Assembly: GCF_020520425.1 (NCBI RefSeq)
Contig: NC_079491.1
Location: 37,479,027 to 37,543,026 of the forward strand
DNA from: Spinacia oleracea
Taxonomy: Eukaryota; Streptophyta; Magnoliopsida; Caryophyllales; Amaranthaceae
Direction: 5' to 3'
Length of the DNA stretch: 64,000 nt
Numbering within the stretch: position 1 is the stretch's first letter; each line of letters starts with the position of its first letter. A program made the position numbers and the translations under genes. Shown here piece after piece: positions 1 through 11,510 of this stretch. The notes below the pieces were generated by a model. That model searched no databases, was not told the DNA's origin, and worked only from the letters and a program-made list of their open reading frames with translations.

Positions 1-861
1 TATCCATCTTCTCTAAGTATCCTAGACTGGTGAACTTAGAAGGTAGCATCCTTAATTCCTGAAAATTCACAACTCAAAAGTCTTACTAACGCGTTTCCAT
101 AGAAATTCCAACCCCAAAAGGATACAATAAATAGTTCGTGGAGCCATACAATTTCAATGCATAAATATATGCTCAACATGAAATATGATGCAATTAATCA
201 CATAAAGCAAGATAAAACATGGTTAGAACATATACATGGCAATTAATAATCCACATAATCACATAAAATGCATACTTAAACTAATATGCCCTTCTTAGTC
301 TACCCATTTCTCTCTTGAAAATAATATTAATTTTCGAAATTAATTAAGAAATAACTCCTAACTTAGTTGAAATTATTAAAATTAAAATCGAAAATTAATA
401 AGAATTAATGGTTAATTAAATAAATAATTAAATAAATTTCGGATAATTAAAAAAAATTATCCGAAAAATTTAAAACATAAATTCGAAAGAAAAAAAATAT
501 TCGAATAATAATAAATAAATAAATAAATAATTAAAATAATTCGGATAATTACATAAAAGAATATCCGAAAATAATAAAATAAATTCGAATTTTAATTCGA
601 AATTTTCGAATAAATATAAAAAAATCGGAAATTATTAATTAAATTAAATAATAATCCAAACTTTTCAACTTATTTCAAACGACCCAAAATAATTGATATT
701 TGACCTTTAAAATATTGAGTACTCAAAATAATACATTTTGACTTTAGGAAAATAATTTTCGAAAATCCTAAAGTTCCGCAATCGTAGTTTAAGGATTTAC
801 CACTTTGCACTATTAGTTAATGCAAAGCAGCTCTCAAACTAGAAATCTGCAAATACCACTT
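1..861. other. AT-rich non-coding flank, possibly internal region of the minus-strand LTR element
   Basis: This stretch is very AT-rich, with many TTCGAA/AATT-type words, and has no open frame worth calling. It lies just beyond the CA end of the minus-strand LTR that ends at 862. On the minus strand it would therefore be the start of that element's internal region, continuing off the left edge. Reading leftward from 861, the first bases are aag then TGGTAT, which resembles the start of an initiator-Met primer site but diverges after six bases. It does not read as a continuation of the LINE that lies at 14386, so the LTR is not a simple solo insertion into that LINE. Confidence 0.4.
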
Positions 862-919
862 TGTAACACCCTAATAATTCCTTGCTTTTATAAAACCATT
901 TTCCAACTTAAAATAAAGG

Positions 920-2383
920 TGTAGACACCTACTTTTGTCCCCATTCCCGCAAGGGAAATGTTCGATGATGAAAGCATAAAAACTCCACTTGACAACGCAT
1001 CTCCTATAAAATAAAAAATCTCGATTCCCCATTTCGTTTCACCCGAAACCTGCTATTTATGGAAACCTGCTAAAAATAGTAACTGCCGTAAAAGGTAGCT
1101 TCTAAAAGTGGTAAATCATAAAGGATAGAAACCTGTCAGAATTAGGTGTTGCATTCCAACATAAATCCTAAATGAGATAGAAAACTACGAGAATCCTATT
1201 CCTAATATGATTCGGAAATAAGAGTTACGTATTAATTAAAATCCTAACGAGCCTAGAGTTCGTAATGGGCCCAGACGCATTCCGTCATAAAATTGATACG
1301 CGCTAAAAGACTCGATTAAGTCTCAAACTCTACGGATTTTAGGAATCTGAATCTGACCAAAGAATTCTGCCAGACCCTATTTTCAACGCCCAGCCCTGGG
1401 CGCCGAAAATTCCAGCGTCCAGAGCTGGGCGCCGAAAATACCTTGGACGGATTCTTTTCCTAATCCGTTTCGTATTCAAATTCCTGAAAAACTATCTTTC
1501 TACGCCACTTTTTCCTATAAATAGACCCCTAAATTCGACGTGAAAGGACACACAACAACACACAATTATATTCTGGGTATTGACTCTAAACCCTCAGCCT
1601 AAGCCTCTCGCTGCGAAACTGTTCACGCGTTCTGTCGCAATCGATCCATAAATCGAACAGAACGTATCCTGTCCAATAATTGAGATTCGTTAAATAAAAA
1701 GGAGAAATAGCAAAGTCAAAGTGGTTAGTTTTCTGAGAACCGTGACGCACCTCTCAAGGGTGCGTCGTAATGTGTCCCTTTTCGATGATTTAACTGCTTT
1801 CCTCGCCCTTTTTATGAACTGTTAAACTAACCTAATCTGATTGTTCTATCACGCCTAATAAATATAATATTTTTGGGAAATCGGATTATCATGCTAGGTC
1901 CCTTAATGCTATTTAAATCAGATAATCACGATCGAATTAGTATTATATGTTGCATATTGCTAAAATCAACTCAGATTAGTTTAATAATTAACGCATGTCC
2001 CTTCAATTATTTATGCTGAGCTAGTAAGGATATCCTGCCTCTGGAGTTATCGACGAGCGAAGTACTCCTCTCGGTAGTTACAGTCCCCCGAACCCTCAAT
2101 CTCTACCTTGCGGGTGTATATTGAGAGATCCCCACACCAGGGATCACAAGGGAACCTACGGCCGTCGTGGTCAAACATAATTGCACTCCCTTTATGTCAC
2201 GATAACCGGGTTTTGTCAGTTTTTCTCATTGTCGTTAAAAACTGAATGGCGACTCCTATATTACTAGTCAATTGGGTGTATACTCACAGGAAATCCAATT
2301 ACACTTGATTTAATAAAAAGAATCGTCACACCCACGAGGGACGAGGTCACGCATTAGCCTCGCGCTTTTTCGACCCCCTCACA
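920..2383 (+). repeat. 5' LTR of the tRNA-Arg element
   Basis: A 1,464-bp direct repeat with TG...CA ends. It contains a TATA-like CCTATAAATAGACC near 1512-1525 and a pair of GC palindromes at 1383-1434. It is the full-length version; the 3' partner lacks about 320 bp of this sequence (1139-1460). Confidence 0.9.
1383..1434 (+). repeat. Paired GC palindrome module, copy in the 5' LTR
   Basis: Two adjacent imperfect palindromes of the form CGCCCAG-CTGGGCG, each followed by CCGAAA. They are embedded in AT-rich sequence. The same module recurs four times in the interior, and this copy is absent from the deleted 3' LTR. Confidence 0.8.
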
Positions 2384-2384
2384 G

Positions 2385-2403
2385 TGGCGACTCCATTGGG
2401 GAT
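2385..2403 (+). other. Primer-binding site, tRNA-Arg(ACG) type
   Basis: The sequence TGGCGACTCCATTGGGGAT begins one base after the 5' LTR. It is complementary to the 3' end of plant tRNA-Arg(ACG) with about two mismatches, from recalled tRNA sequence. It fixes the plus-strand orientation of the element. Confidence 0.75.
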
Positions 2404-3195
2404 AGTGAAGGAAATACTCGTGCTTGTAGGTAATCAAAATAACCGAAGGGTGAAACGATCCTACCCCGCGTTTATTTCCCCATCAAGTTGGGACGACCTG
2501 AAAATCAGCATATTAATGTGAACGGGCAGAACCGCATAACGAATCTCGGCTCCTTCGGGAGTTGGGACTAAGGATACCTTTTTTCGCCAATAGGGGGGTG
2601 CATACGCCGCGCATGTTGCCCACTCAGTACTTGTGCAGGTAGTACACCTATCCCGAACCCAATCGCTCGCTCATTAGGTCCCTCTCGCCTGCATGCCCCC
2701 TTGGCTTGCACTTGCGGGTTGGCCTCTTGGGAGAAATTCGTCTGTTGAAGACACTACCTCGACCGGGGCATGTGTTGGATCTACGATAGAAGCGGTACCA
2801 AGCCAGGCGCAAATACTACCCATAGAAGCCTATCATAAACTACGTGACATATTTAATTTTCAAATCCATGTTTGTAATGTAGTTATGTGTGGCGAACTAT
2901 GTGACTATGTTATGATTGTGCGTACGAATAATGCTAGACAAATAATGCTAGAAAACCAACGACCTTAAAAGTTGCCCAAACATTCATGAACCAATTGGCC
3001 AAAGAGTTATACCAACATACGTGTTCCGCAAGCCCGAACGATCGCCACAAAAATAAGCGACGCTCGGGAAGGCCGTAACGAATCCCACAAACGCTGCACA
3101 ACGCGTAAAGGACGTTATAGGGCAAGCACGCAAATTTAAAGTCGCAAAAACAAAAGTAGACGAAAACTGAAAACGAGAACCAGCCAGGGACGCAT

Positions 3196-3250
3196 TTTCA
3201 ACGCCCCTGGCTGGGCGCCGAAATTTCTCACGCCCACTGCTGGGCTCTGA
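3196..3250 (+). repeat. Paired GC palindrome module, interior copy 1
   Basis: TTTTCAACGCCCCTGGCTGGGCGCCGAA-type sequence followed by a second decayed arm pair (CGCCCACTGCTGGGCTCTGA). It is the same module as at 1383 with mutations in the second palindrome. Confidence 0.75.
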
Positions 3251-5406
3251 AGTTGATGCCTGGCCTTTTGGTCAGGCACAGCAGCCTCGGTGCCCGCGCA
3301 TGAAAAAATATACGTAGCAAAAAAAAAAACTTTTCGTAAAAATTGTTGCAGGGGCGTATGAAAAGGCACTCGACTCTAAAAAGCGACTAAAAAATAAAAA
3401 ATAAATAACTCTTTGTGTCATTGTTAGGCCTCCTACGACGGCAATGCTCGGCACCAAAACCGAGCATGCTAATTAAACGACCTTGAATGTCACATGGGAA
3501 AAATATTCAAAAAATAATGTTCGAATAAAGTTTTCAAGAAAAAAATAAATGTTCAAATAAATCCGAGTCTAGACTAGGCTATGCCAAAATACAATCCAAA
3601 TCCTAAGTCTTAGTTGTCTTATCCATAGAATCGGTCCTAATGCTCGGTGTCGTTCTGCAAATTAAAAGGTTAAACCATATTGAGTCTCCCCTCCTAACAT
3701 TTAAATCAATGAGCACCCATATGTAATTGTCATCCCTTGCTAAGAATCCACGACCTCAATACTCTCTCTCACCAATAAAAAGAATATATTATAGTATTTG
3801 CAAAATGGAAACAGTCACATTCTGAAAATCATTCCCACATAGTCGCACAACCCCCAAAGTGAACCTAAGGTGTCAACACCATTGGCAAAGGAAAAAATTA
3901 ATGGCCTCAAGGCTTATAATCACATTGGGTCACGACTATCATAGTCCTCTCGAGTCACTCGCTCCTTGAAATACTACTAAGTACGGACTAAAAGATTTTC
4001 CATGAATGCAACATGACCAACCATGAAAATACCCAAATCGGCATACCATAAGGCTACCATTGGGGTAAAGCAATACACACTAAGAGAGAAGCCGCACTAA
4101 TGATTCTAGTCTTGCAAAAATAAAAATTCGATCTCCCCAACTAACTACCTTGCCAACATTAAGCAAAATGGCGCCTGACAAGTGAACACCCAAGGGTTAA
4201 AATCTAAAGTGTCAACCAATGAAAGTTATGGTCCGATTAGCCTAAGTCTGAGAGTCGCTTGGTCAAGTATTATAGGCTTACGCCATGTCATTATTTTGAG
4301 TCTAGGCCACATCCTTGTATTCATACACGGGTTATAATCAGAAAGATTAATGAAAGTTTGAGTCTAAATCACAACTTCCAATTAAATCCCAGAAACTGGA
4401 ATCTGAAAAGAAGCAAAAAGTTATTTTCGATGTAATTCTTTCGTTAAAATTCAATAAGGTAAAAACAACATTTTGAATCTACGCTATTTGCACATTCTAA
4501 GAAACGACTAAATACGCTTGCAAAGTAAGACAATTTAAAGGTCCACCCTAGGCCTACTAAAATTAAAGGTCCACTATAGGCCTACCAAACGAGGCTCACT
4601 CAGTCTCGCCTCGTGACTCAAAGACCACAACCATCTACCTTTTAGCCCAAATTAAAAATTGAAGAATTTATGTTGGGGAGGAATCCCAAGAAAAAAGAAA
4701 GAAAAATAGAAAGAGAAAAGGGAGAGCGAAAAGAGCAAGCCAGGGAATACTTATCCCGTAGTGCAACATTTACCTAAGTAAACGAAGGAAAAGAATTGAG
4801 TCAACCAATCCAAATCATAAAATTCTACGATGTCTACCCTTTCCAATCCTTATGCTCTTAGACACCTTCGCTCTGGGGTCCCTGTTCAGCTCATTTTAAC
4901 CTATCCATGTTCTCATTGCCATGACCCAAGAAACCATTACCTCGACTCTTGTTCTTGAACTTGTTGTCAACCGCAAACCACGCACGCCCATTGACACGTG
5001 CGTCATACCCATTATTTCCAAAGCCCAAAACCTGTTCTTACACCACCATTAGCATAATGACCATATAACTTGTGTGGATACATACTGTTGATATACCCTT
5101 AAGCCGTCCCCATACTACTCATTGACCTTGGTTAATTTAAACTCACGACACTAGTTCGAGGCTGCAAATTGTGAGCCCTAGCTAATATAATCCTCATGCT
5201 TGACCAATACCTATACAAATTATCCTATCTCATTCAACCCGCCTTTCAAACCGTCTTGAGTCACGAATATAAAAAAAAAAAAAAGACAAATGAAAAGTAC
5301 AAAAAATGTAAATAATACAAAAGCAAACTTTGCAAAGCGCCTCTAAAAGTTAGTCTAAAAAGGAAAAGAAGCATCTAGCACACAAAAAAGATCCGCCCAG
5401 AAATAA

Positions 5407-5464
5407 TTTTCAGCGCCCACAGCTGGGCGCCGAAATCTTTAGCGCCCCAGCCTGGGCGCTGAAT
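5407..5464 (+). repeat. Paired GC palindrome module, interior copy 2
   Basis: Two palindromes, CGCCCACAGCTGGGCGCCGAA and CGCCCCAGCCTGGGCGCTGAA, in tandem. The second ends CTGAA instead of CCGAA, as in copy 3. Confidence 0.8.
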
Positions 5465-7493
5465 CTCTTTGCTCGCCAAATTTTGTCCAGAAGTGCTCGT
5501 CATTTTATCCGCACATGCATGGAAAAATAACGAACACTTGGAGGGGTACAACACGTATTCAGACATACGTACCACCAAAAAATACATGTACTCAAAAAAT
5601 ATATAAAACAAATTTTTGGCTCACGGCAAAGCAGTAGATTAAAATAATAATAAACTTCACTTATTCTACCGTTTCAAATAATATGTTTCCACTTCAGAAC
5701 ATACTTATCAAATTCGGCATTCTAAGAAACCATTTTCTAGGCTAAGAACTACGCAAGACCTGATTCCAAATTAAATCTATTTAAGGCGGATACGTAGGCA
5801 ATCCATGATTCGGTCCAACCAATTTGACAAAAATATTAAATCCTATAGAAAAACAAGAATAAAAAATAGAATTCCCTTATTGAAATTTAATTACTTGCAA
5901 TCCAAGTCGAAAGAAAAACTTAAGTCAAAAGAAGAATCCGAGTCATCAAGATGCCAAAATTAATGAGCACACATCGAAAAATAATAAGGGCACGTACCCT
6001 TGCCAGAAGGAGCACTCACACTCCTAGGCACTTAGCCAAGACTCAAAAGATCACTCTGCCTCAATTGAATGGGGGCTAACGCAAGCGTCCATGACCTCTA
6101 AAGTACTCGACTTGACCTTCTCTAAAACGAACTAACTCACTTAAAGACTTTCTTTCACCACTAGACATAGTCGTTCGCTTAAAGACCTTCTTTCACCACT
6201 AGACACAGTCATGATCGCCAACAAGTAGCAAAGGCAGTAAGCTTGCAATAAAGAGAATTGTTCTACGGCATCGCCCCATCGTTCATTCGAACGCAGGGCA
6301 CCCGTTCATGGTAATTCGAATGCTTGCGAATCCCCTTTGAAAAAAAAAACAAAACAGACATTGTCAATAGGACTTGGCACTTAACCAAGGCTCACCCTAC
6401 TCAGACATATGACACGGGCATCTAAAATCGAAATCTAAAAACATCCTTAATGGGAAGACATAATAGCAATTGGGGGCTAAAAATTGAAATGAAAGAGCTA
6501 GGGAAAGAACTAAATATACCTTGACCTTTTGTACAGACATACACCAAGTAAATCTAAGTCAATTTGACAATGGTTTATATTCCCGCAATTTTGGAAAAGA
6601 TGGCCCTAAAAGCCTAAAGCATATGTCAAACGGGCACAAGTATATCTTGACGCCTGCACTCTGGCTTCCAGCAAATCCTTAGACAGCATTCCAAAAATCA
6701 TAATAGTATTTTGATTCATGTAATCCTGTACGAACCCTTCTATGAGTCAACTTACTTAGGACACCTCAGACTGTACACAGTAGGACTCGGATTTTAAATA
6801 ATTTTCAAATGATTTTTAAAGACTTCTTCGAACATAATAAAGTGTCGTTGGTTTAAGCTAAGTATGTGTTTATCTCGATGTTACAAAGTGAGTCAAAAAG
6901 ATTTCTAAATATGATTATGGGTAAAGAAAGGCACCTAACTTTTGGTCAAGGCACACTTCCACATGTTACTACCTTGACCATGGCGATGTCGCATAATACG
7001 ACATTTACAAGAGAAGTAGCAGGTCACTACTCGAACGTACCTCGCACTAAACGAGTATGGTTCAAACTATTCATGATCCCTGTCACCATGAACGTATAAA
7101 GACGTATGCAAAGCATTATAGCACCAAGCCAATCCCGTAGCTACAATTGGGGGCTTGAGAAAAACACTCTAAAAATGCTCGAAATGACGATTTTATCGCA
7201 AATTCTCGACGCTAATACTATACATACATCATAGGGGCACAACCCTAAGCTTTAATCGTGAAAAACAAACCTTAGGATGGCTACAACCCCTCCCAAATTC
7301 TAAGCGCTACTTAGAATATATAAAGTCACCCCACTAACAAAGGGTAACTGAAAATCGCGAGTCGCCAAAACTCCGATCAAACCACTGCACATAACGCTCG
7401 CCCTATAAAGCGCCCGTTACACAGTCTACATCGTTCCAAAGCAAAAGCGAAATAAAAAATAAATAAAAAACTGTCAAAGTGCTGCCCAGAAAT

Positions 7494-7553
7494 CATTTTC
7501 AACGCCCAGAGCTGGGCGCCGATATCTTAACGCCCCAGCCTGGGCGCTGAATA
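7494..7553 (+). repeat. Paired GC palindrome module, interior copy 3
   Basis: Same arrangement as copy 2 (first palindrome CCAGAGCTGG core, second CCCAGCCTGGG core). Similarity continues downstream (TCTCTGCTTGCTAAAT here, TCTTTGCTCGCCAAAT at copy 2), so the duplicated unit is larger than the palindromes. Confidence 0.8.
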
Positions 7554-8640
7554 TCTCTGCTTGCTAAATCTTGCCCTGATATAAAAACAAGAAAGAAACA
7601 CCTATGAATCCTCGCATCGAACGAAGTAATAAGCCGTGCAAACCCACGCAGAAGGTGCTACAATTATTCGAGCACCTGAACAAGGCATGATGAAATACTC
7701 CAATGCAAATGATATCCCAACACCTAGAAGAATGTTCTAAGACACGCCGTTAGGCCACACAAGCCTACGTCGCACCATAAGTTCAACCGTCCCACGGTAC
7801 AAGTCTAAAAGAAGAGTAAGGCATGTTGCACTAATGTAGGCACGACCAAGAACACGTGTAAAAGAGGCAAAGACTACTTATCGCCCAAAATTCAAAATGC
7901 AAGCCACACGACTTCTACATTAAGGATTAAAGGTAGCAAAATATTACCTACCACGGAAGGGATAGCTCGCACCTACACGAGCGGAACCCCAAGGCATCTT
8001 TCTCGAAAGAACCTACAAAAATCGTACGCCAAAAGGAAAGCATCCCAACATGCATACTTGGGGGCTCCAAGCTACGAAACAACCATAGCAAAATAAAAAA
8101 ATCTCGAAGCAAATGTTTGAACAAACGAAAGGGCACGATGTTTGAGCCCGCTTCATGAATGGGCCTGAACCCTATCAAGCTTCTAAGCAAACTATTCAAA
8201 ATCAGTCATTGCTCAAGAAAAAATGAAACAATTCAAGTAATCTGATTAATGGACCGCACACAACGGCCATTCTATGAACGCTCGTTCGCACATACATATC
8301 ATCATTCTAAGTATCGAACATTCACGAACACGTTCAAAAGGAAAAATATGCAACAACAAGAGCGGTCAAAGTCTTACGCCTCAAGGTATGTTCCTCGGGA
8401 CATATAGACTCGCTCAACTACCGCAATAACTGTACGCCTTAAGAACAACAGTTCCTTAAAATAATCGCCCCAAAGCGACAAGCACCATAGTCCACCAATC
8501 GGCTACAGCTTCTCAAGAAAATCATCACGTTCTAAAAACAAAGAAAAAACAAAAGAAAAGAGAATACATAGAACTTCCAAGTGAAATAAACGAATGAACA
8601 AAAGGCCAACTGTGTCATCAAAAGACCAGCCCAAACAACA

Positions 8641-8700
8641 CTTTCAACGCCCCACCTGGGCGTGAATTATTTCAACGCCCAGGCCTGGGCGCCGAAAATG
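8641..8700 (+). repeat. Paired GC palindrome module, interior copy 4
   Basis: A first, shortened palindrome (CGCCCCACCTGGGCG) is followed by a good one (CGCCCAGGCCTGGGCGCCGAAA). It lies just before the 84- and 83-codon open frames, which I do not consider genes. Confidence 0.75.
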
Positions 8701-9319
8701 AACCCAGGCTCAAAAAAGGCCCTAACTTCTATTGGGCCCTGCCGCATCCATTTGACTCGAAAATTGCCAATTTCCTTACTGAAAGTTGCACCTCACGACT
8801 TTGTCAAGAGTAGCACAACACTACGAAGATCGCTCGCACTTACGAGCACGATCCCAAACACAATCAAGGACATTACAAAATGCGTATCCCCAAAGAACCC
8901 CTTTGATAAGAACTGACCGCCAAGCACGAGTACTTGGTGGCTCGAAAGGAAAAAATATATCTCAAAAAAAAAGGAAGGTATGCAAAGTTAAAACAATATT
9001 CCCAGACTACGCTGTACAAAGTTCCGTGTTTGGATAATCTCAAAAGAAAAAGAACCGGTTTACGACCTCAAGACAAAGGTCGTCGTTGATACTTATACAT
9101 GGTCCCCCAATCAAAGACCCAGGTAGTGGCAAAATTGAGCCGTAAGGACTAGCTCAAAACCATGAAGGAAGATGACCAAAGACAATGGTCCGCCTAAGCA
9201 CGTTGTCAACCCACATTCAGGTTGCAACTAAATCCGAGCATCCCTCGAAGGAATTCGCTCTTACAAGAATGAACAAAAAGAAGTTCTGAAAAGAAATCAC
9301 AAAGAACCAAAGAAATAGG

Positions 9320-9810
9320 AACTTGCCCATCTTCAGTCGGCAAGATCGCGCCACAAACCGCGCGAGTTCCCAAATCGAAAAAAAACGAATTCAGGGACGT
9401 CCACCCTCAGCGGACAGGGCTCGCCCACCCTCAGCGGGCGGGGTCTGCATCACTAGCCGCGCAGGTCCTCAGTTTTCGAAAGAAAAAAAATCTTCAAATT
9501 TAAAATAGGCTCGCCATCTTCAGCCGGCGGGGTCTACGGCGCAAACCACGTAGGTCCTTATTTTTAAAAAAGCAAAATAAATTTCAAAATAGATTCGTCC
9601 ACTTCTATCGGACGGGGTGTCCACCCTCAGCGGACAGGTTCGCCATCTTCAGCCGGCGGGGTCTACGTCACAAACCGCGTAGGTCCTTATTTTCAAAACA
9701 TTAAAACAGATTCGTCCACTTCTATCGGACGGGGCGTCCACCCTCAGCGGACAGGCTCGCCATCTTCAGCCGGCGGGGTCTGCGTCACTAACTGCGCAGG
9801 TCCTTAGTCG
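9320..9810 (+). repeat. Tandem array, about 115-bp unit, three to four copies
   Basis: Alternating words make up the unit: GTCCACCCTCAGCGGACAG, TCGCCATCTTCAGCCGGCGG, GGTCTACG...CGCGTAGGTCC and TTCGTCCACTTCTATCGGAC. Copies start near 9400, 9505 (partial), 9618 and 9739. Each word contains its own short inverted repeat (for example GTCC...GGAC and CGCC...GGCG), so the array could form a chain of small hairpins. It lies about 550 bp before the polypurine tract. Confidence 0.75.
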
Positions 9811-10080
9811 CTGCAGCGATAACTTTTTCGGTTTTCCCTTTTTCTAAAAATTAAAGGATTGGTTTTCCCTTTTTCCAAAAATTAAAGTATTGGTTTTCCG
9901 TTTTTCCAAAAAAGAACGATGTGCTGGATTTTCCTTCATTTTACGTCCTATAAAAACAAGGGGGTTTTCTCGTTTAGCTAGCCCTGAAAATGAGAATCTT
10001 TAAAAACGTTTCACCTCGTGATTGGGCTTGGCCAGGCCCAATTACACTTTACAGCTTTAATTTCGAAAACATCTGTAGCT

Positions 10081-10200
10081 ACTCCCAATGACAAAGTGAG
10101 GGAGTTTCTACGCACCTTTAGATTCTTCCAATGACAAAGTGAGGAAGTTTCTATACTATCAGTTGACAAATCCCAATGACACGTGAGGGATATGTCGACA
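10081..10200 (+). repeat. Short tandem repeat CCAATGACAAAGTGAGGGAG
   Basis: Three diverged copies of a phrase reading TCCCAATGAC(A)AAGTGAGG(G/A)AGTTTCTA occur in 120 bp, shortly before the 3' LTR. No coding potential is apparent. Confidence 0.55.
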
Positions 10201-10340
10201 CTTCAAGTGATGACCCTTAAGTCAAATGTTATCACTCGGGGGCTCGTGAGACCCTCGCAAAACAGGTCACATACACCATGGCTTGTGTGACGCACTCCGT
10301 CTAATACTTTGACCATCGTCTTATTCCAAGACTCAGTCAA

Positions 10341-10353
10341 AGTGGGGGCTAAC
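10341..10353 (+). other. Polypurine tract of the tRNA-Arg element
   Basis: The tract agtgggggctaac abuts the 3' LTR start at 10354. A G-run just before TG is the usual plus-strand primer site of LTR elements. Confidence 0.7.
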
Positions 10354-11510
10354 TGTAGACACCTACTTTTGTCCCCATTCCCGCAAGGGAAAGGTTCGAT
10401 GATGAAAGCATAAAAACTCCACTTGACAACGCATCTCCTATAAAATAAACGAATCTCGATTCCCCATTTCGTTTCACCCGAAACCTGCTATTTATGGAAA
10501 CCTACTAAAAATAGTAACTGCCGTAAAAGGTAGCTTCTAAAAGTGGTAAATCATAAAGGATAGAAACCTGTCATAAAAGGTAGCTTCTAATCCGTTTCGT
10601 ATTCAAATTCCTGAAAAACTATCTTTCTACGCCACTTTTTCCTATAAATAGTCCCCTAAATTCGACGTGAAAGGACACACAACAACACACAATTATATTC
10701 TAAGTATTGACTCTAAACCCTCAGCCTAAGCCTCTCGCTGCGAAACTATTCACGCGTTCTGTCGCAATCGATCCATAAATCGAACAGAACGTATCCTGTC
10801 CCATAATTGAGATTCGTTAAATAAAAAGGAGAAATAGCAAAGTCAAAGTGGTTAGTTTTCTGAGAACCGTGACGCACCTCTCAAGGGTGCGTCGTAATGT
10901 GTCCCTTTTCGATGATTTAACTGTTTTCCTCACCCTTTTTATGAACTGTTAAACTAACCTAATCTGATTGTTCTATCACGCCTAATAAATATAATATTTT
11001 TGGGAAATCGGATTATCATGCTAGGTCCCTTAATGCTATTTAAATCAGATAATCACGATCGAATTAGTATTATATGTTGCATATTGCTAAAATCAACTCA
11101 GATTAGTTTAATAATTAACGCATGTCCCTTCAATTATTTATGCTGAGCTAGTAAGGATATCCTGCCTCTGGAGTTATCGACGAGCGAAGTACTCCTCTCG
11201 GTAGTTACAGTCCCCCGAACCCTCAATCTCTACCTTGCGGGTGTATATTGAGAGATCCCCACACCAGGGATCACAAGGGAACCTACGGCCGTCGTGGTCA
11301 AACATAATTGCACTCCCTTTATGTCAAGATAACCGGATTTTGTCAGTTTTTCTCATTGTCGTTAAAAACTGAATGGCGACTCCTATATTACTAGTCAATT
11401 GGGTGTATACTCACAGGAAATCCAATTACACTTGATTGAATAAAAAGAATCGTCACACCCACGAGGGACGAGGTCACGCATTAGCCTCGCGCTTTTTCGA
11501 CCCCCTCACA
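10354..11510 (+). repeat. 3' LTR of the tRNA-Arg element, internally deleted
   Basis: A 1,157-bp direct repeat of the 5' LTR. It is collinear except for a missing block equivalent to 1139-1460, which has been replaced by a short extra copy of the nearby word taaaaggtagcttcta (10524 and again 10574). About a dozen point differences from the 5' LTR are visible, for example at the start (aaatgttcg versus aaaggttcg). Confidence 0.9.

Larger units (their letters stand above)
2404..10340 (+). other. Non-coding interior of the tRNA-Arg element
   Basis: About 7.9 kb between the primer site and the polypurine tract. I see no retroelement coding domain and no host gene in either strand. What stands out is structural: four paired GC palindrome modules at roughly 1.1-2.2 kb spacing, and a tandem array at 9320-9810. 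Several CAATTGGGGGCT and ATTGGGGGCTTG words at about 6469, 7146 and 8058 resemble decayed extra copies of the polypurine tract. Confidence 0.6.
920..11510 (+). mobile_element. Non-autonomous LTR retrotransposon (LARD-like, tRNA-Arg primer site)
   Basis: A complete element bounded by direct LTRs that start TGTAGACACC and end CCCCCTCACA. It is flanked by the 5-bp target duplication AAAGG (915-919 and 11511-11515). A primer site matching plant tRNA-Arg(ACG) follows the 5' LTR, and a purine tract precedes the 3' LTR, so it reads on the plus strand. The 7.97-kb interior has no gag, protease, reverse transcriptase or integrase frame; its longest open frames are under 100 codons and match no retroelement domain. 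It is therefore a large retrotransposon derivative that would rely on a partner's enzymes. The tRNA-Arg primer is known from the Tat/Ogre branch of Ty3/gypsy, which makes that branch the likely partner (inference). The LTRs differ by roughly a dozen substitutions over 1.16 kb, apart from one large deletion. Confidence 0.85.

Noticed and set aside
2693..2968. 91-codon frame shortly after the primer site of the tRNA-Arg element
   Set aside because: Considered as a gag remnant, but no capsid or zinc-knuckle pattern is visible and the composition looks random.
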